A DNA stretch of 64,000 nucleotides from Jeotgalibacillus marinus (lineage in GTDB: Bacteria; Bacillota; Bacilli; Bacillales; Jeotgalibacillaceae), in NCBI RefSeq assembly GCF_040801915.1, contig NZ_JBFMIA010000004.1, positions 119,505 to 183,504 of the forward strand, given 5' to 3'. The number at the start of each line of letters is the position of its first letter. The first letter of the stretch is position 1. The notes beneath the pieces were generated by a model. That model saw only the letters and a list, made by a program, of their open reading frames with translations. It was not told where the DNA came from and searched no databases. Positions 35,025-43,541 of the stretch are shown piece by piece. Position numbers and translations under genes: made by a program.

Positions 35025-36242
35025 TTAACTATGACTTATACCCACTATATGCTTAGCTTTTTTGGCAATCCAAATTCGTGTGGCAACTAGACCTACTATC
35101 ATGACCGTAGCACCAAACAAATACGGAATATGAATGTTCCAAATGAATAATGTTCCCGCTACAATAGGTCCTGCCACGTTTCCTAAGCTAAAAAATGAAT
35201 TATTTAACCCCATAATCATCCCTTGTCGCGTACCCGCAAGCTTCGAGATGAGGGAATTAAGTGAGGGACGGAGCAATGAATTTCCGATAAAAAAGATACT
35301 CGCCGTTACAATGACCATAACAAATGTTTCTGCAAGTGTCATAATAACAAAGCCAACTGCACTTATGATCAGTGCAATCGTAACAACTTTTTCTTCCCCA
35401 AGCCAGCGGGTCATTCGACCAACGCCCACACCTTGAACAAGCGTGCCTACTACTCCAACAAAGAGGATAATTAAACCAACTTGCTGCGGACCATATCCAT
35501 ATCTTTCGAGCGCGTAGTAGGCAAATATCGACTGGAAATTAGCTAAGCCAAAGCTCATGATAAAAACAAGAATAAGTAAAAAACCAACGGGACTGCTTAA
35601 CGCCGTTTTATATTTTTCAAATTGACTTGTTCTTGGCTCGTGGCCTAATGCCTCACGTTGTTCTTTTGTAAACGATTCAGGAAGAAAAATAACTGAGACT
35701 ACGGCCGCAATCGAAGCAGCTATCCCGGCAAACATAAACGGGTATGATAAATCATATTCAGCTAACCATCCCCCGATGCCAGGTCCAACAACGATCCCAA
35801 GCCCCATCGCAGCACCTAGAGTACCCATACCTTGTCCACGACTTTTATCATCTGTTACATCTGAGACGTAGGCCATTGCCGTTGGCATAAGTGCCGAACC
35901 GAATATTCCAGCCATCATTCTAGAAATGAACAACATCCAAAGCCCTGTAGCAAAAGCAAAAATAAATTCTGCTATTGCAAAACCAAGGAGTCCTATCGTA
36001 ATGAGTGGTTTTCGTCCAATCTTATCAGACAGCTTTCCCCACACTGGAGAAAATAAAAATTGCATAAAAGCAAATACGGCAACAAGGAAACCTAACGTTT
36101 GTGCATTTGCGTTAAATTTTTCAACATAAAACGGTAATATTGGGATAACTAACCCTATCCCTACCATTACAATAAATAAATTAAAGCTAAGTAATAATAA
36201 GGGTCCCTGCTTCGTTCTCTTTTTTTTCGAACCAGATTTCAT
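35025..36242 (-). CDS. MFS transporter, probable drug efflux (NorA/Blt type)
   Basis: A 405-aa protein with 12 predicted helices. MFS motif A GKLSDKIGRKPL (about 70-81) and the antiporter motif C GPGIGGWLAEY (about 153-163) mark a 12-TMS drug:H+ antiporter. AAAGGAG lies before the ATG. Immediately upstream of yhaM on the same strand (36 bp gap), so possibly co-transcribed. Substrates unknown. Confidence 0.85.
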   Translation of the reverse strand: MKSGSKKKRTKQGPLLLLSFNLFIVMVGIGLVIPILPFYVEKFNANAQTLGFLVAVFAFMQFLFSPVWGKLSDKIGRKPLITIGLLGFAIAEFIFAFATGLWMLFISRMMAGIFGSALMPTAMAYVSDVTDDKSRGQGMGTLGAAMGLGIVVGPGIGGWLAEYDLSYPFMFAGIAASIAAVVSVIFLPESFTKEQREALGHEPRTSQFEKYKTALSSPVGFLLILVFIMSFGLANFQSIFAYYALERYGYGPQQVGLIILFVGVVGTLVQGVGVGRMTRWLGEEKVVTIALIISAVGFVIMTLAETFVMVIVTASIFFIGNSLLRPSLNSLISKLAGTRQGMIMGLNNSFFSLGNVAGPIVAGTLFIWNIHIPYLFGATVMIVGLVATRIWIAKKAKHIVGISHS

Positions 36243-36383
36243 TCATTCAACTCCTTTCATTCTCTATTAACATTATGTTTCTATCATACCTTAATCAGCT
36301 ATCTCAAAACAATCATCCGTATAGCAAACAAAAATAAGAACGCACATTCTTGTTTTTTATATCAGAGAACCGAATTCAAATCT

Positions 36384-36414
36384 AAAAAAATCGGCCACAA
36401 GGACCGATTTTTTA
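36384..36414 (-). terminator. Terminator after yhaP
   Basis: AAAAAATCGG / CCGATTTTTT stem with internal CCACAAGGA loop; A-run gives T-run on the minus strand. It overlaps the last bases of yhaP. Confidence 0.75.
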
Positions 36415-37689
36415 TTTTTCTTTCTTTGATATCATCAATGCTTTCTTTATATCTTTAAAGGATGAACTGTTGCCATACATAAGAACGCCACCGCGATACA
36501 CCTTCGCCCCGAACCAACCTAGAATAATAATTGTCACGACGGTTAATCCGATAGCTAAAAGTGGCTCCCACAATGGAAGATTTAGCATACCCACACGTGT
36601 AAGCATCACTAAAGGACTGAAAAATGGAATATAGGAAGTGATCGTAACAAAACTAGCTTCCGGATCAGCAAGCCCGTAAAATGACAGCATTGCTCCCGTT
36701 ACAACCAATAAAGTCACCGGCATCAGCATTTGCTGAAGGTCTTCAATTCTACTTACAAGCGACCCTAAAAACGCAGCGAGCGTTGCAAACAAGAAGTAGC
36801 CAAGAAGAAAAAACACAATCCCAAAAAGAAACGTTTCAATACTACTGCTTGAAAAATCAAAAAGACTGTATAAGCCTCCTTCCATCGAGTCACTGCTTAA
36901 TTGAACAGATGCAAAACCAACTGTGCCCCAAATCGCAAGCTGAGTTAATCCTAACAATCCCACCCCAAGAATCTTCGCGAAAATTTGTTGAACAGGCGAG
37001 ACACTTGAGATTAAAATTTCCATTACTCTAGATGACTTTTCTGTAGCAACCTCAGTTGCAATCATCATTGAGTAAATCAGTACAGACATGTAAATAGCAA
37101 AAATCATAATATACACAAGACCACGCGCTTCATTCAGTTCTGTTTCTGATTTTGCTGTATCAGAAAAAGAGGATTGTTCAAATGCAACTGGCATATTCAA
37201 CATAGCAAGCTCATCAGCACTTAAATTAAGCTCTGTTGCTACGAAGTTTGACTGAATCGTTTGAAGAGTCAGTTGTAGATCAGTTGAGAAAGCTCTGGAA
37301 GTTAATGACTCAGACAAATAATCCGCTGTAATCTTGCCATTATCCTGTAATGATACCGCAAGCAAAGCATCATACTCACCAGCAGCTACTTGGTCTTCAA
37401 GATCAGCAAGAGAGGCATCACTTTGTTCGATCGTAATATCTTGATTTACAATCGATAGTTGCTGCTCTACTGCGGCTGCAATACGGCCTTCTTCATCATA
37501 AATGACGATATTCCACCCATCGCTTTCTCTATCACTCCCTGAACCAAACTGATCAGTAATCGTTTGAAAGTTCGTTCCAACTACTATGGCCAGCATGAAT
37601 AAAAAAGTTGTAATCAGAAATGATTTTGACTTAAATTTTTCAACATATGTTTTAGCTATAATGAGACCAAACCTATTCAAAGGAAGCAC
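36412..37689 (-). CDS. yhaP: YhaP, ABC transporter permease (NatB-like)
   Basis: A 425-aa ABC-2-type permease: first helix at about 25-45, a large extracytoplasmic domain (about 50-190), then five to six helices (190-400). Pattern matches the Na+/drug exporters NatB/YhaP. Overlaps yhaQ by 17 bp. Exported substrate not evident. Confidence 0.88.
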   Translation of the reverse strand: MLPLNRFGLIIAKTYVEKFKSKSFLITTFLFMLAIVVGTNFQTITDQFGSGSDRESDGWNIVIYDEEGRIAAAVEQQLSIVNQDITIEQSDASLADLEDQVAAGEYDALLAVSLQDNGKITADYLSESLTSRAFSTDLQLTLQTIQSNFVATELNLSADELAMLNMPVAFEQSSFSDTAKSETELNEARGLVYIMIFAIYMSVLIYSMMIATEVATEKSSRVMEILISSVSPVQQIFAKILGVGLLGLTQLAIWGTVGFASVQLSSDSMEGGLYSLFDFSSSSIETFLFGIVFFLLGYFLFATLAAFLGSLVSRIEDLQQMLMPVTLLVVTGAMLSFYGLADPEASFVTITSYIPFFSPLVMLTRVGMLNLPLWEPLLAIGLTVVTIIILGWFGAKVYRGGVLMYGNSSSFKDIKKALMISKKEK

Positions 37690-38572
37690 CTACTTTCTCG
37701 ATAAAAATGTCGTTAAGTGAAGGTTCTTCTAGAGAAAATTGTCGAATAAACCCTTTTGAGTTTATTTCTTTTAAAATAGCTTGAGAGACTGCTTCATTTT
37801 CGATTTGTAATTCTACGCCATCCATGCGCTCTTTCACTTTCACAACACCTGGGAAAGATGACAAGTAGGTCAAGTCAAAATCAGTATCAATCAACAAGTT
37901 TTTCTTGCCGAATGAGCGTTTGATTTCTCGTAGTCCGCCATGAACAACTGTTGATCCTTTATGAATGATACACAAACTTTCACATAACTCTTCAACATGC
38001 TCCATGCGGTGACTTGAAAAAACAATCGTTGCACCCTGGCGCTGGATATCACGCACGGCTTCTTTAAGGATTTCAACATTTACTGGATCTAAACCACTGA
38101 ATGGCTCATCTAAAATTAATAAAGATGGCTTATGTAAGATGGCTGCGATAAATTGAATTTTTTGCTGGTTCCCTTTTGATAATTCTTCCACACGTTTATT
38201 TTCATACTCAGGTACATTAAATCTATCGAGCCAGTATGTTAATTCTTTTTCTGCAGATTTTTTGTCCATTCCTCTTAATCTAGCTAAATAGACGATTTGG
38301 TCTTTTACCTTCATTTTTGGATATAGACCTCGTTCTTCAGGTAGATAGCCAACTTCATTGCTATTGTGGTACCCAATCGATTGATCATTCCACTTGATTT
38401 CTCCGTCAGATGCATCTATTAGACCGAGTATCATACGAAATGTTGTTGTTTTCCCCGCCCCATTTGCACCTAAAAAGCCAAACATCGATTTTTCTGGGAT
38501 TGTAAGCGACAGGTTATTAACGGCAACGTGATCACCAAATCGTTTTGTCACGTTTTTAATATGTAATGTCAT
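37673..38572 (-). CDS. yhaQ: YhaQ, ABC transporter ATPase (NatA-like)
   Basis: A 299-aa ATPase: Walker A GANGAGKTT (about 35-43), signature ELSKGNQQK, Walker B LLILDEPFSGLDP and switch His in FSSHRMEHVEEL, then a 75-aa C-terminal DUF4162 domain. Pairs with YhaP, as in B. subtilis yhaQP. Confidence 0.9.
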   Translation of the reverse strand: MTLHIKNVTKRFGDHVAVNNLSLTIPEKSMFGFLGANGAGKTTTFRMILGLIDASDGEIKWNDQSIGYHNSNEVGYLPEERGLYPKMKVKDQIVYLARLRGMDKKSAEKELTYWLDRFNVPEYENKRVEELSKGNQQKIQFIAAILHKPSLLILDEPFSGLDPVNVEILKEAVRDIQRQGATIVFSSHRMEHVEELCESLCIIHKGSTVVHGGLREIKRSFGKKNLLIDTDFDLTYLSSFPGVVKVKERMDGVELQIENEAVSQAILKEINSKGFIRQFSLEEPSLNDIFIEKVGASFE

Positions 38573-38726
38573 GATAAACCCTCCTTGCTTTTCACTAACA
38601 TATCATACGAACTAAAAAGGTAAAAGATTCATTTTTTTCCTTCCCCTCCCTATCTTTACTAATTCAAATGAAGTGTGCAAGAATATTAGGGAAGCGTTTA
38701 CACTTATGAACAAGGAGATGGGATCC

Positions 38727-38912
38727 ATGGGTATTTATAAAATGACGGCATTTGATGAAAAAGGAACACTTCTTTTTGAAGAATCATTTGAATCTGAAAA
38801 AGATGAGCAAGCGAAGAAAATCGGAATAAAGCGTTTCGAGGAAGAAAAATTGTCTGAGCGAACACACCGCTTAGTATCGCCAAAAGGTAAGCTGCTACTG
38901 TTTCATACATAA
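38727..38912 (+). CDS. yhzD: YhzD-like small protein
   Basis: A 61-aa protein (YKMTAFDEKGTLLFEESFES... and a conserved end HRLVSPKGKLLLFH). Similar in size and ends to B. subtilis YhzD. AAGGAG 9 bp before the ATG decides the start; the longer frame to 38673 has no ribosome site. Divergent from yhaQ. Function unknown. Confidence 0.75.
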   Translation: MGIYKMTAFDEKGTLLFEESFESEKDEQAKKIGIKRFEEEKLSERTHRLVSPKGKLLLFHT

Positions 38913-38938
38913 GTGCTAAAGCCTGAGTTAAATAACAA

Positions 38939-38968
38939 AAGGCTGCCAGTTATTCATTTGGCAGCCTT
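38939..38968. terminator. Terminator between yhzD and yhaR
   Basis: AAGGCTGCCA / TGGCAGCCTT perfect 10-bp stem, 10-nt loop, T-rich flanks on both strands. Confidence 0.82.
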
Positions 38969-38976
38969 CCTAATTT

Positions 38977-39771
38977 TTATTTCCCTTTGAAGTTTGGTTT
39001 GCGTTTCTCAACAAACGCTTTAATTCCCTCTTGATGATCTTCCGTTTGGCGCATACGCCACTGAGCTTCTAATTCTGCTTCAAGAAATTTCTTCAATTCA
39101 CGTGATTGTCCAAGTCGAAGAATCGATTTTGTTTCCAACATTGCATTTATAGGACTCGATTGGAAATTATGTACTAATTTTTTCACTTCATCTAGTCCTT
39201 TATTTTCTGCAACCACACGATCAATTAAGCCAATTGCATATGCTTCTTGACCGTTCATAACCTCACCCGACCAAATAAGTTGCATTGCTTTTTTTTCACC
39301 AAGACGCTCTTTTAAGAAAAAGTGACCGCCTCCATCAGGAACAAGTCCGATTCCAATAAAATTCATTGCAATTTTACTGCCTTCTTCGGCTACGACCATA
39401 TCACTCGCTAAGGCAATACTTAACCCAAGTCCGGCTGCAGCACCGTGAATCGAACAAATTGTAATTTTATCCATCGTATAAAGAGTCATCGATAGCTCAG
39501 AAATAACATCCATGATTTTTTGAAAATTATCTTCTCCATCCATGGAGAGCATCGTCTTGATGTCCCCACCTGAACAAAACGCTCGTCCTTCCCCTCTTAA
39601 CACAACAATTTTAATAGCTGGATCTCGATTTAATTCTTTTAAAGATTGGACTAGTTCAAGCATCAAATCACTTTGCAACGCATTTAGGCTTTTAGGTCGA
39701 TTTAGAGAGATCCAACCAACTTCTCCTTCAATTTCAACATTTACAGATTGATAATTTGTTTTAATTGCCAT
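38977..39771 (-). CDS. yhaR: YhaR, enoyl-CoA hydratase/isomerase (PaaG-like)
   Basis: A 264-aa crotonase-fold protein: GEGRAFCSGGDIKTM (about 60-74), HGAAAGLGLSIALASDMVVAEE (about 107-128) and GLVPDGGGHFFLKERLG (about 140-156). The Asp in PDGG in place of the usual hydratase pattern resembles PaaG-type isomerases, so isomerase activity is likelier than classic hydratase (inference). ATG at 39771 after AAAGGGG. An 18-bp palindrome upstream suggests control by a TetR-type fatty-acid regulator. Confidence 0.85.
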   Translation of the reverse strand: MAIKTNYQSVNVEIEGEVGWISLNRPKSLNALQSDLMLELVQSLKELNRDPAIKIVVLRGEGRAFCSGGDIKTMLSMDGEDNFQKIMDVISELSMTLYTMDKITICSIHGAAAGLGLSIALASDMVVAEEGSKIAMNFIGIGLVPDGGGHFFLKERLGEKKAMQLIWSGEVMNGQEAYAIGLIDRVVAENKGLDEVKKLVHNFQSSPINAMLETKSILRLGQSRELKKFLEAELEAQWRMRQTEDHQEGIKAFVEKRKPNFKGK

Positions 39772-39790
39772 GATTTCATCCCCTTTATAA

Positions 39791-39808
39791 AATGAATGTT
39801 CATTCATT
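39791..39808. promoter_or_regulatory. Palindromic operator upstream of yhaR
   Basis: AATGAATG-TT-CATTCATT, perfect 18-bp palindrome 20 bp before the yhaR start. It resembles TGAATGA/TCATTCA sites of FadR-type TetR repressors, but the half-sites are 2 bp closer than in the B. subtilis FadR consensus. Confidence 0.55.
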
Positions 39809-39885
39809 ATTTCGAGGTTTGATGATGAAACTCCTGCAATTTTTTAGAAATTTTTAGTCTCATTCGTTCCAATTAAGTAAGATAC

Positions 39886-41403
39886 CTAGGATTTTTGCGC
39901 TTTTTTCGGAAATAATGCTTCTAAATAATCAATCTTCTTTTTTGTATAATCCATAAACCCATCGTTGTACGATTTCGGATCTTTCGGATTGGAAAAATGC
40001 GTAATTTTTCCTGTAGCATGGTCGATGAATTTACTTGCCGCTCCACATCCTAGTCCTACAATCGTTTGGACCTCTTCCATGATAATGATGTTGTAGAGGC
40101 TTTCTTCTCCTGGCATGGCATAGCCAACATTTTCGAGATTCCCTAAAATATTTTTTTGACGATATAGATAATACGGAACATATCCTTGATCATTCGTCCA
40201 TTCCTGAGCAAGATTCATCATTTTTTCCACTTCGTTGCGGTCCGCCACTTTGTACTTGTCACGATTCAATGTCATTTCTGACGCACGTTTAAATGAAAGA
40301 GTGTGGACTGTAACTGATTCGGGCATAAGTTTTTCTGTTTCATTTAACGAATGCTGAAGCTCACTGACTCCTTCATTAGGAAGACCAATAATCAAATCCA
40401 TGTTAATGTTATTCATTCCATGCTCACGGGATAAATGAAACTTATCAATGGTTTCTTGTACTGTGTGATGGCGTCCAATCGCTTTTAATGTTTCGTCTGT
40501 GTAAGATTGTGGGTTAATTGAGATTCGATCAATTTCCCATTTATTTAAGACGTCTAATTTATCTGGTGAAATCGTATCAGGTCTTCCAGCTTCCACAGTT
40601 ACTTCTCGAACGGTTTTTACATCAGGGAATGATCGATACATCTCATCATATAGTGCATCCATTTCTTCTGCTGTAATTGCAGTGGGCGTTCCTCCACCAA
40701 AATAAATCGTTGTGATTTTTACACCACGTTCTTTTAACCATCGACCTGTTTCTTGTATTTCATAATGTAAGCCTGCGAGAAAAGCAGAAACTTTCCCTAA
40801 CTTCCCTTGGATCGCAAAAGCAGGAAATGTGCAATACGCACATTTTGTTGGACAAAATGGGATTCCAATATAAATACTGACCTCATCTTGCAGCTCATAT
40901 AAATCTGGGATCATCTTTAATTGGCGTCCAACAATTTGCTCCATTAAATCAATTTTTTCATCTGTGATTAAGTACTGTTGCTTTAAATGAGTTCGTGTAT
41001 CAATTACAGATGTGCCTAACATTTTCTGCTTGTGCATTAGCTTAGTTGGACGAATACCTGTTAGCACACCCCATTTTTGGGTGATTCCCGTATATTCTTG
41101 AAGGATAGACAAAAACACGTGTGAAACAGCGTTTTTATTTTGTTTAAAGCTTTCTTTCTCGGTTTCTTTTTCAATGTACTGTGCAGAACGCTTTGCTGTT
41201 AATACAGGATCTTCCAATTCAGCATAAGCAGTTATTTTATTTCCTTCTATGTCCGTTTTGATGCTCACGACCAATGCGTCTTCTTCGACCTCATCTGAAA
41301 TCGTAAGCTTTGTATCTTCATAAAATAAGTTAGCAATGAGCTGTAATGTTCGTTCATAGCGCTGATCATTAAGCCCTTTTACAATAATAGTCAATTTTAT
41401 CAC
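39886..41403 (-). CDS. hemZ: HemZ, coproporphyrinogen III dehydrogenase (radical SAM)
   Basis: Oxygen-independent coproporphyrinogen oxidase-like enzyme or HemW-related protein. 505 aa (B. subtilis HemZ 501). Radical-SAM motif CPTKCAYC (about 182-189), GGGTPTAITAEEMD, and the HemN-like IDRISINPQSYTDETLKAIGRHH block (about 293-315). Long N-terminal domain typical of HemZ. Monocistronic between yhaR and hemAT. Confidence 0.92.
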   Translation of the reverse strand: MIKLTIIVKGLNDQRYERTLQLIANLFYEDTKLTISDEVEEDALVVSIKTDIEGNKITAYAELEDPVLTAKRSAQYIEKETEKESFKQNKNAVSHVFLSILQEYTGITQKWGVLTGIRPTKLMHKQKMLGTSVIDTRTHLKQQYLITDEKIDLMEQIVGRQLKMIPDLYELQDEVSIYIGIPFCPTKCAYCTFPAFAIQGKLGKVSAFLAGLHYEIQETGRWLKERGVKITTIYFGGGTPTAITAEEMDALYDEMYRSFPDVKTVREVTVEAGRPDTISPDKLDVLNKWEIDRISINPQSYTDETLKAIGRHHTVQETIDKFHLSREHGMNNINMDLIIGLPNEGVSELQHSLNETEKLMPESVTVHTLSFKRASEMTLNRDKYKVADRNEVEKMMNLAQEWTNDQGYVPYYLYRQKNILGNLENVGYAMPGEESLYNIIIMEEVQTIVGLGCGAASKFIDHATGKITHFSNPKDPKSYNDGFMDYTKKKIDYLEALFPKKAQKS

Positions 41404-41630
41404 CTTTCTGGTGTTAGCTTTTTTTATGTGTATATGGAAGAGGAAAAGTTAAAGTTCTTGTCGCTTCCTGCTTGGTGAAGATGTTTCGTCACTTGAAGTT
41501 CACGAAGTACAGTTGAAAGCTCTTCTGGTAGTTGATTCTTTCTCTTGTTATCCTTTATTATAGAGGAAGGATTTCTTCTTTTTGGTAATGATTTTCAGCA
41601 ATTCCACTATAGAATGAGATATTTTTTCAC

Positions 41631-41643
41631 GTCTTATGCTTGT
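41631..41643 (-). repeat. Dispersed intergenic motif, copy B
   Basis: On the minus strand reads ACAAGCATAAGAC. Lies in the 334-bp gap between hemZ and hemAT, which otherwise holds a candidate sigma-D promoter. Confidence 0.45.
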
Positions 41644-41676
41644 TGTCAAGCAATGAAATTAAGACGGTATAAAGCT

Positions 41677-41703
41677 TTAGCAGTACGACTTCGAAGTCGA
41701 TAT
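41677..41703 (+). promoter_or_regulatory. Candidate sigma-D (motility) promoter of hemAT
   Basis: GTCGATAT at 41696-41703 matches seven of eight bases of the sigma-D -10 element GCCGATAT. Fifteen bp upstream is TTAG, a poor match to TAAA. The -10 overlaps the perfect palindrome CGACTTCGAAGTCG (41686-41699). Chemoreceptor genes are often sigma-D dependent in bacilli. Confidence 0.4.
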
Positions 41704-41737
41704 AAGAAAACAGACTTGTCTTAGGAGGATTTACTTC

Positions 41738-43042
41738 ATGAAATGGCCATGGTCTTCAAAAAGCAACAACGTGAAAAAAAACTCTCTTGCCGACCTCATC
41801 GTACAACAGCCAGCAAATGCTGTGGAAATCAGTACGCCAGCACAAATAACGACTGCAAGACAAATGAGTATCATTCAACTTAAAAAAGAAGATTTGCAAC
41901 GATTGGTCGTGTTTCAACCATTTGTTTCTGAAAAGATAGACTTTATTGTAGAACAATTTTACAACACAATCGGTCAAGAACCAATCTTATCGAAAATCAT
42001 CAAAGATCATACTACAATTGAACGTTTAAAGAAAACATTAAACGTACATATTCAAGAAATGTTCAGTGGGAAAATTGATGAGGCCTATTTGAAACAGCGC
42101 GAACGAATTGCAGTCGTTCATTTACATATTGGGCTTGATCCCAAATGGTACATTGCTTCTTTTCAAGATTTACTTAACACGTTTATATCAATTATAGAAG
42201 AACTTCCTTTTTCAGAAGAAGACAAGTTCAACATTTTACGTTCGGTTTCTCGTGTTTTAAATCTTGAAATGCAAATTGTTCTTGAATCATATGAAAATCA
42301 GCAAGATCACCTACTTAGAACAGAACAAAGTCGCTTAGAAGAACTCCTTCAGACACTAAAAAACAGTGCTGCTACGCTTTCTCTAAGTAGCCAATCAACA
42401 AGTTCGAACGTACGGAGCATGAAAGAATCGCTTGATCAGCTTGCAATCTTATCACAAAGTGGTACTGGAATTGCTGATACATTACAACAACAAACAACCA
42501 AAGAACAAGAAAAACTTGAAAAAACCAAGCTGGAAAGCGAACAAATTTCATCGAAAATGCAAACGACAGAAACGAATATTCGCGAGCTCAATCATTTAAA
42601 CGGACAAATTTCTGAAGTTGCGAATATGGTTACCTCGATCGCTGATCAAACGAATTTGTTGGCCTTAAACGCTTCAATTGAAGCAGCCCGTGCAGGAGAA
42701 CATGGAAAAGGATTTGCTGTTGTAGCAGATGAAGTTCGGAAGCTCGCTGAACACACCAAAGAGTCAGTTAGCCAAGTGTATGACTTACTGAAAGATACGA
42801 ATGTAAAGACAAAAACAATTGAGGATTCTATCTTAGAATTAAAAGACTTATTCCAAGCCGAACGGGATAGCATTTTGTCAACAAGCATGTCATTTAATGA
42901 GATTTTGCAATCCATGATGAAGTTAAAATCTCAAAGCGGTCAAATTGATCAAGATATTAAAGGCCTTGTCACCGTTTTGGAACATATTTCACAAGAAGCA
43001 TCTGAAGTTGCAGAGGCTGCTGTATCATTAGAACAACAATAA
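41738..43042 (+). CDS. hemAT: HemAT, heme-based aerotaxis transducer
   Basis: Soluble oxygen sensor for aerotaxis: globin-coupled sensor domain (about 45-190) with likely proximal heme His128 in AVVHLHIGLDPKWY, and a C-terminal methyl-accepting chemotaxis domain (about 230-434) with hairpin tip DQTNLLALNASIEAARAGEHGKGFAVVADEVRKLAE. No transmembrane helices. 434 aa, as in B. subtilis (432). AGGAGG before the ATG. Passes the signal to CheA-CheW. Confidence 0.95.
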   Translation: MKWPWSSKSNNVKKNSLADLIVQQPANAVEISTPAQITTARQMSIIQLKKEDLQRLVVFQPFVSEKIDFIVEQFYNTIGQEPILSKIIKDHTTIERLKKTLNVHIQEMFSGKIDEAYLKQRERIAVVHLHIGLDPKWYIASFQDLLNTFISIIEELPFSEEDKFNILRSVSRVLNLEMQIVLESYENQQDHLLRTEQSRLEELLQTLKNSAATLSLSSQSTSSNVRSMKESLDQLAILSQSGTGIADTLQQQTTKEQEKLEKTKLESEQISSKMQTTETNIRELNHLNGQISEVANMVTSIADQTNLLALNASIEAARAGEHGKGFAVVADEVRKLAEHTKESVSQVYDLLKDTNVKTKTIEDSILELKDLFQAERDSILSTSMSFNEILQSMMKLKSQSGQIDQDIKGLVTVLEHISQEASEVAEAAVSLEQQ

Positions 43043-43082
43043 AAACAATCCGAGCAGTTTAACCTGCTCGGATTGTTTTTAT
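43041..43082. terminator. Terminator after hemAT
   Basis: Perfect 17-bp stem AAAAACAATCCGAGCAG / CTGCTCGGATTGTTTTT, 6-nt loop; also usable by the convergent yheA. Confidence 0.9.
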
Positions 43083-43093
43083 TAAGAAAGAAA

Positions 43094-43462
43094 TTATTGC
43101 ACATTACCGTCTTTTTCCATTGATCCGTATAATTCTTCTAATGGCTTCATAATCACTTTGTTTAGCTCTTGAATCAGCATGCTCATGCGTTGCTCAGATT
43201 CCATTAGCTTTGAAATAATTTCATGTTGTTGAACAAGTTGAGCTGTTTTTTGTGCTTGCTCCACTTCTTCCTCTGTAATTTCTGCCCCACTCATTTGCTT
43301 TTCTTGAAGACCCAACTGAATGTCTCGGAAGTTTTCAAAAATACCTCTTGCGGATTCATCCTTGTTCACCGCATCATACATTGCCTTTAATTGCGTAAAC
43401 TCTTCGCTTTGACGAATCGCACGCTCCATTTCGTTTGCATGATCGTACAGATTAATTGACAA
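43094..43462 (-). CDS. yheA: YheA, YlbF/YmcA-family protein
   Basis: A 122-aa helical protein of the YlbF/YmcA (Com_YlbF) fold: NLYDHANEMERAIRQSEEF, YDAVNKDESARGIFENFRDIQ and LIQELNKVIMKPLEELYG. B. subtilis YheA is 117 aa. TTG at 43462 with AAAGGAGG 8 bp upstream is chosen; the longer frame to 43519 contains the ribosome site. 79 bp downstream of yheB on the same strand, the B. subtilis pairing. Confidence 0.9.
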   Translation of the reverse strand: MSINLYDHANEMERAIRQSEEFTQLKAMYDAVNKDESARGIFENFRDIQLGLQEKQMSGAEITEEEVEQAQKTAQLVQQHEIISKLMESEQRMSMLIQELNKVIMKPLEELYGSMEKDGNVQ

Positions 43463-43541
43463 CTGTAAAACCTCCTTTTTAATCACACTTACCCTCTTCC
43501 CCATTGAAAGGGAGATCAAACATGGTTACTAGTAAATTGTA

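Noticed and set aside
36306..36326. LexA-like box AGAACGCACATTCT before the MFS gene
   Set aside because: Only 11 of 14 positions match and the GTT core is broken; it may instead be a small hairpin.
39791..39808. Exact FadR operator
   Set aside because: Half-sites resemble the FadR consensus but the centre is 2 bp too short, so only a FadR-like label is given.
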